From Nitrosarchaeum sp. (lineage in GTDB: Archaea > Thermoproteota > Nitrososphaeria > Nitrososphaerales > Nitrosopumilaceae): a stretch of 6,454 bases of DNA. Shown here one piece after another: positions 1 through 5,788 of this stretch. The DNA is taken from NCBI GenBank assembly GCA_013140415.1, contig JABFSW010000185.1:1-6454 (forward strand). Reading direction: 5' to 3'. Numbering within the stretch: position 1 is the stretch's first letter; each line of letters starts with the position of its first letter. A model generated the notes under the pieces. The model did not search any database. It saw nothing but the letters and a program-made list of their open reading frames with translations, and had not been told where the DNA came from. The position numbers were made by a program, and so were the translations under genes.

Positions 1-1218
1 AAATAATTCATATATTTTGTCATCTGTATTTTTAATATATTTTTCCTGTTCTTCTGGAGAAAGACTAGTGATTACTTTATTGTTCCAGCTGTGACTCGCA
101 ATCTCAAATCTGGGGTTTATCTGCAATTGTTCTTTTAGGGTCTCTACTAGTTTTGGGTCTTTTCCAGTTACCCCGCCAATTATCCCTACTGTTAGACCTG
201 CATCTGTTTCCCCAAATAACTTCATCATCTGAATTTGGGCATTGCTCAAAAAATGATCTTGTACATCATCGAATCTAAATGCAACACAATTACAATACAA
301 TGCATCAAAATTTAGTTGTGGATTGTTTATGAATATCTTGATAGGTTCATGGTTCCCAGAAAGCGTGACCTTTTTTGATGCTATGATTTTGCCATCATCT
401 TTTGAGACTATGTGAAATGCATATGTTCCAATAGGGATATTGGATATTACTGCGTCTCCCTTGTCTGAAACTGGAGATTCTGCAATTTTTGTTTTCTTTT
501 TGTCATTAACTTGTACTATAAAGTTACCATCTGATTTTGATACCTTTATTTTTTCATCTTTGTACACATCTATTGATATTGCAGAATCTATTATTTTGGG
601 CCACTCTGTCACAATTTTGATGTCTTTGGAAAGCGAAGATTGTATTTGAAGTGGTGTATATATGAATTTTAATGCAGGATCAATTACAACATCTACATTG
701 TAATAGTCATTGCCGATAGTTTGTGGAAGCCAAAAGCGTACAGTATCTCCGTTAAAGTCAGTCTCGTCAAAACCTACTGTTTTTCCATTCATTGTTTTAA
801 AAAAGATGCTTGCTTTTGAGATTGGTGTTTGTCCATCCTTGTAAAATACTTCGAGTTTAATTCCACCGGGTAATTTTATTGTTATCTCAAAATTGTTGTT
901 TGTTTTTTTCAGATCATAATAATTTACACTCTGAAAGTGTTCATTATAATAAACTTCAATTTTGTATTTGTGTTCAAGCGGAAGACCTGTTATGCTTATG
1001 GGATTGCTCTGTACAAGAATTTCTCTTAAAGGTATTTTCTCTGAATCTTGATATATTTTTAGTATCGTTGAATTAATACTTGCTTTATTTCCATTTTCAT
1101 ATTTTAACAAAAGATCTATGTTACCAGTCTCTTCTGCTGCAAAAGAATTTTGAATCATTAATGAAAACGATAGTAAAATGATTATGGAATATAAGATATG
1201 ATTCATGTTAGTTTGCAT
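1..1218 (-). CDS. Exported polysaccharide deacetylase-like protein (NodB/CE4 domain), C-terminus cut by window edge
   Basis: The frame stays open from an ATG at 1218 to base 1, giving 406 residues with no stop; the rest lies off the left edge. Residues 8-27 form a hydrophobic signal peptide ending NSFA, with probable cleavage near A27/A28, although the n-region has no Lys or Arg. Residues 30-300 look like two or three beta-sandwich segments (roughly 33-115, 118-185 and 200-297) of the CnaB/carboxypeptidase-regulatory kind. A NodB-type fold begins near C309: FRFDD at 314-318 matches the metal/catalytic Asp motif, and HSWNN at 376-380 matches motif 2, H(S/T)xxH, but with Asn in place of the second His. 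The family removes N-acetyl groups from surface glycans outside the membrane. The gene lies 132 bases downstream of a glycan synthase on the same strand. An in-frame stop lies upstream of 1218; ATG 1206 is an alternative start. The fold assignment is firm, but activity and substrate are inferred. Confidence 0.8.
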   Translation of the reverse strand, partial: MQTNMNHILYSIIILLSFSLMIQNSFAAEETGNIDLLLKYENGNKASINSTILKIYQDSEKIPLREILVQSNPISITGLPLEHKYKIEVYYNEHFQSVNYYDLKKTNNNFEITIKLPGGIKLEVFYKDGQTPISKASIFFKTMNGKTVGFDETDFNGDTVRFWLPQTIGNDYYNVDVVIDPALKFIYTPLQIQSSLSKDIKIVTEWPKIIDSAISIDVYKDEKIKVSKSDGNFIVQVNDKKKTKIAESPVSDKGDAVISNIPIGTYAFHIVSKDDGKIIASKKVTLSGNHEPIKIFINNPQLNFDALYCNCVAFRFDDVQDHFLSNAQIQMMKLFGETDAGLTVGIIGGVTGKDPKLVETLKEQLQINPRFEIASHSWNNKVITSLSPEEQEKYIKNTDDKIYELF

Positions 1219-1243
1219 GGTTACCACTTTGTTTAATGTTTTG

Positions 1244-1253
1244 TATTAATATA
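1244..1253 (-). promoter_or_regulatory. Probable TATA box of the deacetylase-like gene
   Basis: On the minus strand this reads TATATTAATA, centred about 30 bases before the ATG at 1218. In archaea this places transcription start only a few bases before the ATG, so the mRNA would be leaderless or have a leader of about 4 bases. No Shine-Dalgarno-like GGAGG or GGTG lies before either candidate ATG, which fits. It suggests the gene can be transcribed separately from the glycosyltransferase upstream. Confidence 0.5.
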
Positions 1254-1322
1254 GTTGTAAATAATATTGAGATTTTTATTTAACATATTTTTTTATTGAG
1301 CCTACTACTCTTTATGATTATC

Positions 1323-1339
1323 TGTGTCTCAAAAACACA
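1323..1339 (-). terminator. Possible weak terminator after the glycosyltransferase
   Basis: About 12 bases past the glycosyltransferase stop, the minus strand has a T5 run inside a small inverted repeat (TGTGT, 7-base loop, ACACA). Archaeal termination relies mainly on oligo-T, and five Ts is short, so read-through into the deacetylase gene is quite possible. Low confidence. Confidence 0.25.
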
Positions 1340-1350
1340 TTTGATAGTTT

Positions 1351-3198
1351 TTACACTCCTATTCTTTTTGCACTAGTCCAAGTTGCTTGTTTCTTTCTTA
1401 ATTGCTCTATGAGTGCTTTTAGTAATAAAAAGTCCACAATTTGCTTGTATCCAAAAACCAAAAATCCTGCATGCCATAATAATTTTGGATCTTCATCATC
1501 AATTCTAAGTGCTAAAGCCGACATGAGATAGTGAACAACAATAAAAATAGCTGAAACTTGCAGAACATACCATCCGTCTCCTAAAATTATGCCTAAAATC
1601 GCATTTGCAGTAGCTGTAAACCCAATTATCGGCGTAATTATCATTCCTAAAAACAAATAAGGTAATGACAGTCTTTGCAAATATCCAAATCTAGGATTGA
1701 TTAAAGCATCTGAATGTCTTTTTAATACCTGAATATTTCCACGATACCATCTCTTTCTTTGGGCAACAAAATCACGTAATGTGTTTGGTGCCTCAGTATA
1801 TGCAGTGGCTTTTGAGCTTCCCTGAGTAATTAATCCTGCTTTTAGTAACTTTATAGTTTGATCAAAATCTTCTACTATGGTTTCTTTACCATATGCACCA
1901 GCTTCTGCAAGAAGGGATTTTTTGAAAGCACCTAACGCTCCTGGAACAATAGTAATTGAACCAAATACATCAAAAGCGCGCCTAACAATTTGAATTCCTG
2001 TAATGTATTCTAGTGCTTGGCATTTTGTAATCCAATTTACTCTATTTCTTACTTTGATGTTGCCTGCAACTGCTCCTACATGTTCATTTATTTCAAATCC
2101 TCTTACTATTTCTTTTAATGAATGCCGTCCTATGATGGTGTCTGCATCAACAATTACAACAATTTCACCAGTTGCATAAACAAGACCATAGTTTAGTGCA
2201 GATGCTTTCCCCCCATTTTCTTTATGCAATACTTTGATTTTATCTTTATATTGCATTGCAATGCTTAGGGTTTTATCTGAACTGCCGTCATCTACAAAAA
2301 TGATTTCTTTTTTTGGGTATCTTGTTTCTAGTAATCCTTCTATGGTATGAGCAATTACTTTTTCTTCATTGTATGCAGGAATTATTATAGAAATCGTAGG
2401 ATATGTCTTAACATCTTGTTGAATGTCTTCTCTATACTTACTTAATACTGCCATTGGAACAAATAACATAGTTGACCAAAATGAAATCGTCATTGCCCAA
2501 AGAAGAATTATTCTGACAGGGGATTCTAATAATGCATATCCCTCATATGCAATCATTCCAGCAATAATAAATGGAGAACCTAACAAAAATAATAAAAACA
2601 CAGACGGTCCACGTTTATTTGATACGTTTGTTGAAAACAATTTTTTTCTAGCTCCAATTACATGATAAATTGTAATGACTCCTCCTAATCCCATTGCCAT
2701 CATGCTTATCGGTCCTAAAATGAAATAAACTGCAGCAATTAAAAAAATAAAAATTGCTGCAGTAAGTGCAAATTGAACAGGATCTTTTTTGATTTTTGGT
2801 TTTACACTGTCTTTAAAATCTTTATTTTCTGATGATTTGGTTTCTTGTTTTTCTGAAATGATTTTAAAACAGTTTAGATGATGCCATTTTTTTTGATATC
2901 TTGTAGATTTTTCATTTAATTGAATATCATTATTGCATAATGCACATTTAATTAAATTTGAATTCAAAAAAACAGATTTATCTTTTTTTGGAATATCTGT
3001 TAGTTTATTTTTTTCAATTTTATAAATCGCATCAATATCTAATTCTAATTTTAAAATTCTTACCAAGTATTTCTTGTCTGATTCAAAAATTGGATTGTTT
3101 TTGTTAATTTGTTTGAGAAGATATTGGTTTCTCCCCATATCCCCATCACCATTTTCAATAACATCCAATAATCTTGAAATGATGTAATTTTTGTCCAA
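1351..3198 (-). CDS. Membrane family 2 glycosyltransferase (processive beta-glycan synthase type) with N-terminal zinc-knuckle extension
   Basis: A 615-residue polytopic enzyme that should polymerise a beta-linked glycan from a UDP-sugar at the cytoplasmic face. The GT2 core (about 268-490) has all the processive-synthase motifs: IIIPAYNEE near 271-279, DDGS at 303-306, DAD at 351-353, ED at 443-444 (the usual catalytic-base position) and QRKRW at 480-484 (QxxRW). Hydrophobic segments lie at about 142-161, 163-181, 199-217 and 227-251 before the core, and at about 511-530, 532-550, 548-566 and 577-594 after it. This layout resembles PgaC/IcaA, NodC and hyaluronan synthases. Unusually, residues 1-140 are soluble and carry C85xxC88 followed by H106/H107 and C110, a zinc-knuckle-like set, then a Lys-rich linker. 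The start is a TTG at 3198; the first in-frame ATG is residue 21. The co-oriented deacetylase-like gene follows. The sugar made cannot be read from sequence. Confidence 0.88.
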   Translation of the reverse strand: MDKNYIISRLLDVIENGDGDMGRNQYLLKQINKNNPIFESDKKYLVRILKLELDIDAIYKIEKNKLTDIPKKDKSVFLNSNLIKCALCNNDIQLNEKSTRYQKKWHHLNCFKIISEKQETKSSENKDFKDSVKPKIKKDPVQFALTAAIFIFLIAAVYFILGPISMMAMGLGGVITIYHVIGARKKLFSTNVSNKRGPSVFLLFLLGSPFIIAGMIAYEGYALLESPVRIILLWAMTISFWSTMLFVPMAVLSKYREDIQQDVKTYPTISIIIPAYNEEKVIAHTIEGLLETRYPKKEIIFVDDGSSDKTLSIAMQYKDKIKVLHKENGGKASALNYGLVYATGEIVVIVDADTIIGRHSLKEIVRGFEINEHVGAVAGNIKVRNRVNWITKCQALEYITGIQIVRRAFDVFGSITIVPGALGAFKKSLLAEAGAYGKETIVEDFDQTIKLLKAGLITQGSSKATAYTEAPNTLRDFVAQRKRWYRGNIQVLKRHSDALINPRFGYLQRLSLPYLFLGMIITPIIGFTATANAILGIILGDGWYVLQVSAIFIVVHYLMSALALRIDDEDPKLLWHAGFLVFGYKQIVDFLLLKALIEQLRKKQATWTSAKRIGV

Positions 3199-3228
3199 TT
3201 TTGTTAATCTCTTTAAACAATTTTTGCT

Positions 3229-3234
3229 CTTAAA
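3229..3234 (-). promoter_or_regulatory. Weak candidate TATA element of the glycosyltransferase gene
   Basis: The minus strand reads TTTAAG here, centred about 33 bases before the TTG start, which would give a leader of only a few bases. The match to an archaeal TATA box is poor, but no better one is properly placed in the 134-base divergent spacer shared with the GAPDH gene. A second A/T-rich hexamer, TTTAAA, is too close to the start. Confidence 0.2.
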
Positions 3235-3302
3235 TGTAAACTCGTTACGTTTCTTCTCTATTCTGTCTATTTTTTTGATTAATTTGTATCTTCTAAACTA
3301 AT

Positions 3303-3311
3303 CTAAATAAA
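3303..3311 (+). promoter_or_regulatory. TATA box of the GAPDH gene, leaderless arrangement
   Basis: CTAAATAAA is centred 26 bases before the ATG at 3333. That is the usual distance between an archaeal TATA box and the transcription start, so the start site should coincide with the ATG and the mRNA should be leaderless. The bases before the ATG (TTTAGAAAAAAT) contain no Shine-Dalgarno sequence, which agrees. Confidence 0.6.
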
Positions 3312-3332
3312 TGGGAATCTTTTAGAAAAAAT

Positions 3333-4385
3333 ATGAAAAAAGTTTTTGTTAATGGGTATGGCTCTATTGGAAGCAGAATCACATCATTTCTAAAAGATGA
3401 TCCTGAAATATCTGTGATTGGTGTGGGAAAATACTCTCCTGATAATGATGTTAGTGTGGCAATTTCTCGTGGACTAGATGTTTATGTGCCTGAACAAAAA
3501 TTAAATGATTTTAAGAATTATAAAATATCTGGCACAATAGAATCTGTCCTTGATGATTGTGATTTAGTAATTGATGCTGCCCCTGGAGGACATGGATACA
3601 TAAACAAGAAGAATTTCTATGAACCAAAAAATCTAATGGCAATCTATCAGGGTGGAGAAACTACAATGGGTAATGAGGCGGTCTCTGATTTATTGTTTAA
3701 TTCTAGAGCCAACTATGATTTGGCTGTTGGAAAAAAACATGTTATGCAAGGTAGCTGCAATGTTACTGGCATGGGACGCATTTTAGAACCATTAAGAGAT
3801 AAATTTGCTAAGCGATTAATCCGATTTGATGTAACTCTTGTACGACGATGGGCAGACATTGAGCAAACAGAAAAACAAGTATCAGATACTATTGAAATGA
3901 CTGAAGCACCACATCACGGTGATGATGTAAAAACGTATTTTGGAAAAGATGCCCCACTTTTTGTTCGTGCAATTAAAGTTCCAACTAGACAAATGCATCT
4001 ACACATTATGGATATTCGTTTTAATGATAAAGCACCAAAACCGTCAGAAATCCATGATATTTTTACAAATGAATTTGGAGTAGCAACTTTGTGGACTGCT
4101 AAAGGAACAAAAGACATTAGAGATTATGCTAGAAGCATGGGATTTAATTTCACAGATACAAACATGATCCATATCCATGCAAACATGACTGTTTCAATTG
4201 GAGATACAATACAAATGATGTATTCTGATGATCAAACAGGGATTGTTATCCCTGAAAATCATCTGTTATTACAAGCCATGTTGTTTGGAAAATCATATAA
4301 TGATGCATTTTCTCATACAGAATCTATATTCCATATGAAAGAAAAAAAGCAAAAATTACAAGAGCACTTTGCAAGAAAAAACTAA
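3333..4385 (+). CDS. gap: Type II (archaeal) glyceraldehyde-3-phosphate dehydrogenase
   Basis: This 350-residue cytoplasmic enzyme interconverts glyceraldehyde 3-phosphate and 1,3-bisphosphoglycerate with NAD(P). In an autotrophic archaeon it would run mainly towards sugar synthesis. The N-terminal Rossmann motif is NGYGSIG (7-13), followed by VGVGKYSPD-like sequence matching the archaeal family. QGGE lies at 106-109. The catalytic Cys is C142 in GSCNVTGMGR, and the probable catalytic His lies in the MHLH stretch at 221-224. LVRRWAD (169-175) and PHHGDDVKT (193-201) are further family landmarks. Length is normal for type II GAPDH (about 335-350), which is distinct from the bacterial/eukaryotic enzyme. 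The archaeal family usually has TTGLCR after the Cys; here it is VTGMGR, a tolerable change. The ATG is supported by the TATA box 26 bases upstream. The gene is divergent from the glycosyltransferase and convergent with the CorC-type gene. Confidence 0.95.
   Translation: MKKVFVNGYGSIGSRITSFLKDDPEISVIGVGKYSPDNDVSVAISRGLDVYVPEQKLNDFKNYKISGTIESVLDDCDLVIDAAPGGHGYINKKNFYEPKNLMAIYQGGETTMGNEAVSDLLFNSRANYDLAVGKKHVMQGSCNVTGMGRILEPLRDKFAKRLIRFDVTLVRRWADIEQTEKQVSDTIEMTEAPHHGDDVKTYFGKDAPLFVRAIKVPTRQMHLHIMDIRFNDKAPKPSEIHDIFTNEFGVATLWTAKGTKDIRDYARSMGFNFTDTNMIHIHANMTVSIGDTIQMMYSDDQTGIVIPENHLLLQAMLFGKSYNDAFSHTESIFHMKEKKQKLQEHFARKN
4376..4381 (-). terminator. Oligo-T terminator of the CorC-type gene, inside the GAPDH 3' end
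   Basis: Read on the minus strand, a T6 run lies 6 bases after the TAA of the CorC-type gene. It is formed by the Lys-Asn codons at the GAPDH C-terminus. Two more runs, T5 and T7 (4351-4355 and 4342-4348), lie further along and could act as back-up sites. Archaeal RNA polymerase stops at such U-tracts without a hairpin. Confidence 0.5.
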
Positions 4386-4397
4386 TTTTATTTTTTT
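4386..4397 (+). terminator. Oligo-T terminator of GAPDH, inside the CorC-type 3' end
   Basis: Immediately after the GAPDH TAA come TTTTA and a T7 run. These bases also encode the last residues (Ile-Lys-Lys-stop) of the convergent CorC-type gene. This is a typical archaeal U-tract terminator with no stem-loop. Confidence 0.6.
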
Positions 4398-5638
4398 ATG
4401 CGTTCTATTCTGATTCTTTCAGGTCTATTTTTTGTTACTTTCTCAACAATAATTCGTACAGTATCAATTTCAAGTTTATCTCCCTCTCTTGGTATGTCTT
4501 GTAATTTTTCATGTAATAACCCATTGAGTGAAGCATAATCGTCCCCTTCAGGTAATTCTGACTTAAAAATTTCATTAATGCTTTCAATTTTAATATCACC
4601 ATTTGTGATTATTGTATCCTTGTCAACAGACTCAAATTCTTTTGGTGGTGTGTCATCTGTTTCATCTTCAATGTCTCCAACTATTTCTTCTATAAGATCT
4701 TCTAATGTGACTAATCCTTCTACCCCACCATGTTCATCAATAACAATGGCCATGTGTGTTTTTCTACCTTTCATTTCTTTGAGTAGTGAGCTTACCATTT
4801 TTTCTTGAGATGCAAATACTGGTTTTCTTGAGACTTGTTCTAATGTGATCATTTTGTTGTCTTTTTCTAAATGTGTTAGAATATCACGTACATGAACAAA
4901 TCCAACAATGTCGTCATGTGTTTTTCCAAAAATGGGTATTCTGGAATGCAAATTTTCACTAATTAAAGGCATAGCATCAAAGAGAAGCATTTTTGCAGGT
5001 AGTGTGAACATTTTTGTTCGTGGTGTCATTACTGTTCTAATTACAGTATCATCAAATTCCAAAGCACTGTGAACTAGTTCACTTTCATCTTTTTCAAGTA
5101 TGTTATCAGCTAAACCCTGTGCTACTATTCCTTTGATCTCCTCTTCAGTGATTGGTGGTGGATGATAGCTACTTCCAGTTAATTTGATCATTGTCTTTGT
5201 AATTATTTCAAAAAGTTTTACAACTGGCCATAATGCATAGCTAAAAATCAACAATATTGGTGCACATCTAAGTGCAGTTTTGGTAGAATTGGCATTAGCA
5301 TATATTTTAGGAGTGATTTCACCGAACACTAAAATTATAAATGTCATAATTCCTACCGTAATTCCTAATCCTTCATCTCCAAAGATGTCAGTTGCAATTT
5401 TTGTTGCCAAAACGGATGCTGCTACATTAACAAGATTGTTTCCTAGATTAACACTGGACATCATCCAACTTGGATTGGATGTGAATTTGTGCAATGCTTT
5501 TGATCCCTTTGCCTTTTGTTTTAGTAATTGAGTTACGGTAGATTTTCTAATTCCAACCATTGCAACTTCTACTCCACTAAAAAATGCTGAAAGTCCTATG
5601 AGAACAGCTAATACAAAATACTCCCAAATTTCTACCAT
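4388..5638 (-). CDS. CNNM/CorC (HlyC/CorC) family membrane protein with CBS pair, likely Mg2+/Co2+ efflux or homeostasis
   Basis: This 416-residue protein has the full three-part family layout. The CNNM/DUF21 membrane domain (1-150) has hydrophobic segments at about 4-22, 60-80, 90-107 and 125-147, with hallmarks FFSGVE (19-24), NLGNNLVN (64-71) and FGEITPK (105-111); polar residues in these hallmarks form the ion site in solved relatives. A CBS pair follows (about 200-320): VMTPR (203-207), SRIPIF (232-237), and VIDEHGGVEGLVTLEDLIEEIVGDI-type sequence ending near 323; CBS domains sense Mg-ATP in this family. The C-terminal CorC/HlyC domain (about 335-410) has GDDYASLNG. Family members export Mg2+ (or Co2+), usually with Na+ exchange; the ion here is inferred. 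I chose ATG 5638 over an in-frame TTG at 5650 because the GGAGG lies between them, correctly spaced for the ATG. The stop lies 2 bases from the GAPDH stop. Confidence 0.9.
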   Translation of the reverse strand: MVEIWEYFVLAVLIGLSAFFSGVEVAMVGIRKSTVTQLLKQKAKGSKALHKFTSNPSWMMSSVNLGNNLVNVAASVLATKIATDIFGDEGLGITVGIMTFIILVFGEITPKIYANANSTKTALRCAPILLIFSYALWPVVKLFEIITKTMIKLTGSSYHPPPITEEEIKGIVAQGLADNILEKDESELVHSALEFDDTVIRTVMTPRTKMFTLPAKMLLFDAMPLISENLHSRIPIFGKTHDDIVGFVHVRDILTHLEKDNKMITLEQVSRKPVFASQEKMVSSLLKEMKGRKTHMAIVIDEHGGVEGLVTLEDLIEEIVGDIEDETDDTPPKEFESVDKDTIITNGDIKIESINEIFKSELPEGDDYASLNGLLHEKLQDIPREGDKLEIDTVRIIVEKVTKNRPERIRIERIKK

Positions 5639-5643
5639 TTTAT

Positions 5644-5648
5644 CCTCC
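5644..5648 (-). promoter_or_regulatory. Shine-Dalgarno GGAGG that fixes the CorC-type start
   Basis: GGAGG on the minus strand lies 5 bases before the ATG at 5638. The upstream in-frame TTG at 5650 overlaps this motif and would make it coding, so ATG 5638 is preferred. This is the only strong canonical ribosome-binding site in front of a complete gene in the window. Confidence 0.75.
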
Positions 5649-5680
5649 AAAAAAGTTTGTCAGAACAATACATGTTCTTC

Positions 5681-5695
5681 ATTTTATTTTTTATG
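5681..5695 (-). promoter_or_regulatory. Probable TATA box of the CorC-type gene, leadered arrangement
   Basis: The minus strand reads CATAAAAAATAAAAT, centred about 49 bases before the ATG at 5638. Transcription should start near 5660, giving a leader of roughly 20 bases that includes the GGAGG. The TATA spacing and the Shine-Dalgarno site support each other. Confidence 0.45.
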
Positions 5696-5716
5696 CACCA
5701 TCTCTTGGTTGGTAAT

Positions 5717-5746
5717 GTTTTGTAAAACCCACTTTTAAGGCTTAAG
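5717..5746. promoter_or_regulatory. Two small dyads upstream of the CorC-type promoter, possible operator
   Basis: GTTTTGTAAAAC (5717-5728, 5-base arms around 2 bases) and TTAAGGCTTAA (5735-5745, 5-base arms around 1 base) lie 20-60 bases upstream of the proposed TATA box, in the spacer after threonine synthase. Archaeal activators often bind such dyads just upstream of the TATA/BRE. A/T-rich dyads also arise by chance, so this is only a candidate. Confidence 0.2.
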
Positions 5747-5759
5747 ACATCAAAATGAT

Positions 5760-5772
5760 ATTTAATAAAATA
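5760..5772 (-). terminator. Possible T-rich terminator after threonine synthase
   Basis: About 17 bases past the TAG stop, the minus strand reads TTATTTTATTAAA, with a longest T run of only four and a further TTTT shortly after. There is no stem-loop. It is the only U-tract-like element between the two genes, but it is weak. Confidence 0.25.
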
Positions 5773-5788
5773 ATGTGCTTAGTTGAGG

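Noticed and set aside
440..1076. Two short plus-strand open frames (440-649 and 879-1076)
   Set aside because: They lie antisense to the deacetylase-like gene, which has a signal peptide and domain motifs. Their translations have no recognisable features, and neither has a convincing promoter.
1265..1300. Direct repeat of ATTGAG flanking a T-rich stretch between the first two genes
   Set aside because: The repeat is only six bases long in AT-rich DNA and has no mobile-element features; chance is the simplest explanation.
2423..2665. Plus-strand open frame inside the glycosyltransferase
   Set aside because: It is antisense to the membrane segment of a clearly real gene, and its composition is what a reverse-strand shadow of a hydrophobic region would give.
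3199..3332. Shared operator in the divergent glycosyltransferase/GAPDH spacer
   Set aside because: I saw no convincing dyad or repeat, only the GAPDH TATA box and a weak TATA-like hexamer on the other strand.
3914..4117. Minus-strand open frame inside GAPDH
   Set aside because: It overlaps the conserved catalytic part of GAPDH; no promoter or ribosome site is seen.
5651..5788. Possible tRNA or small RNA in the spacer between the CorC-type gene and threonine synthase
   Set aside because: No cloverleaf, no GGTTCGAATCC-like T arm and no strong stem were found; the stretch is explained by a promoter and possible operator.
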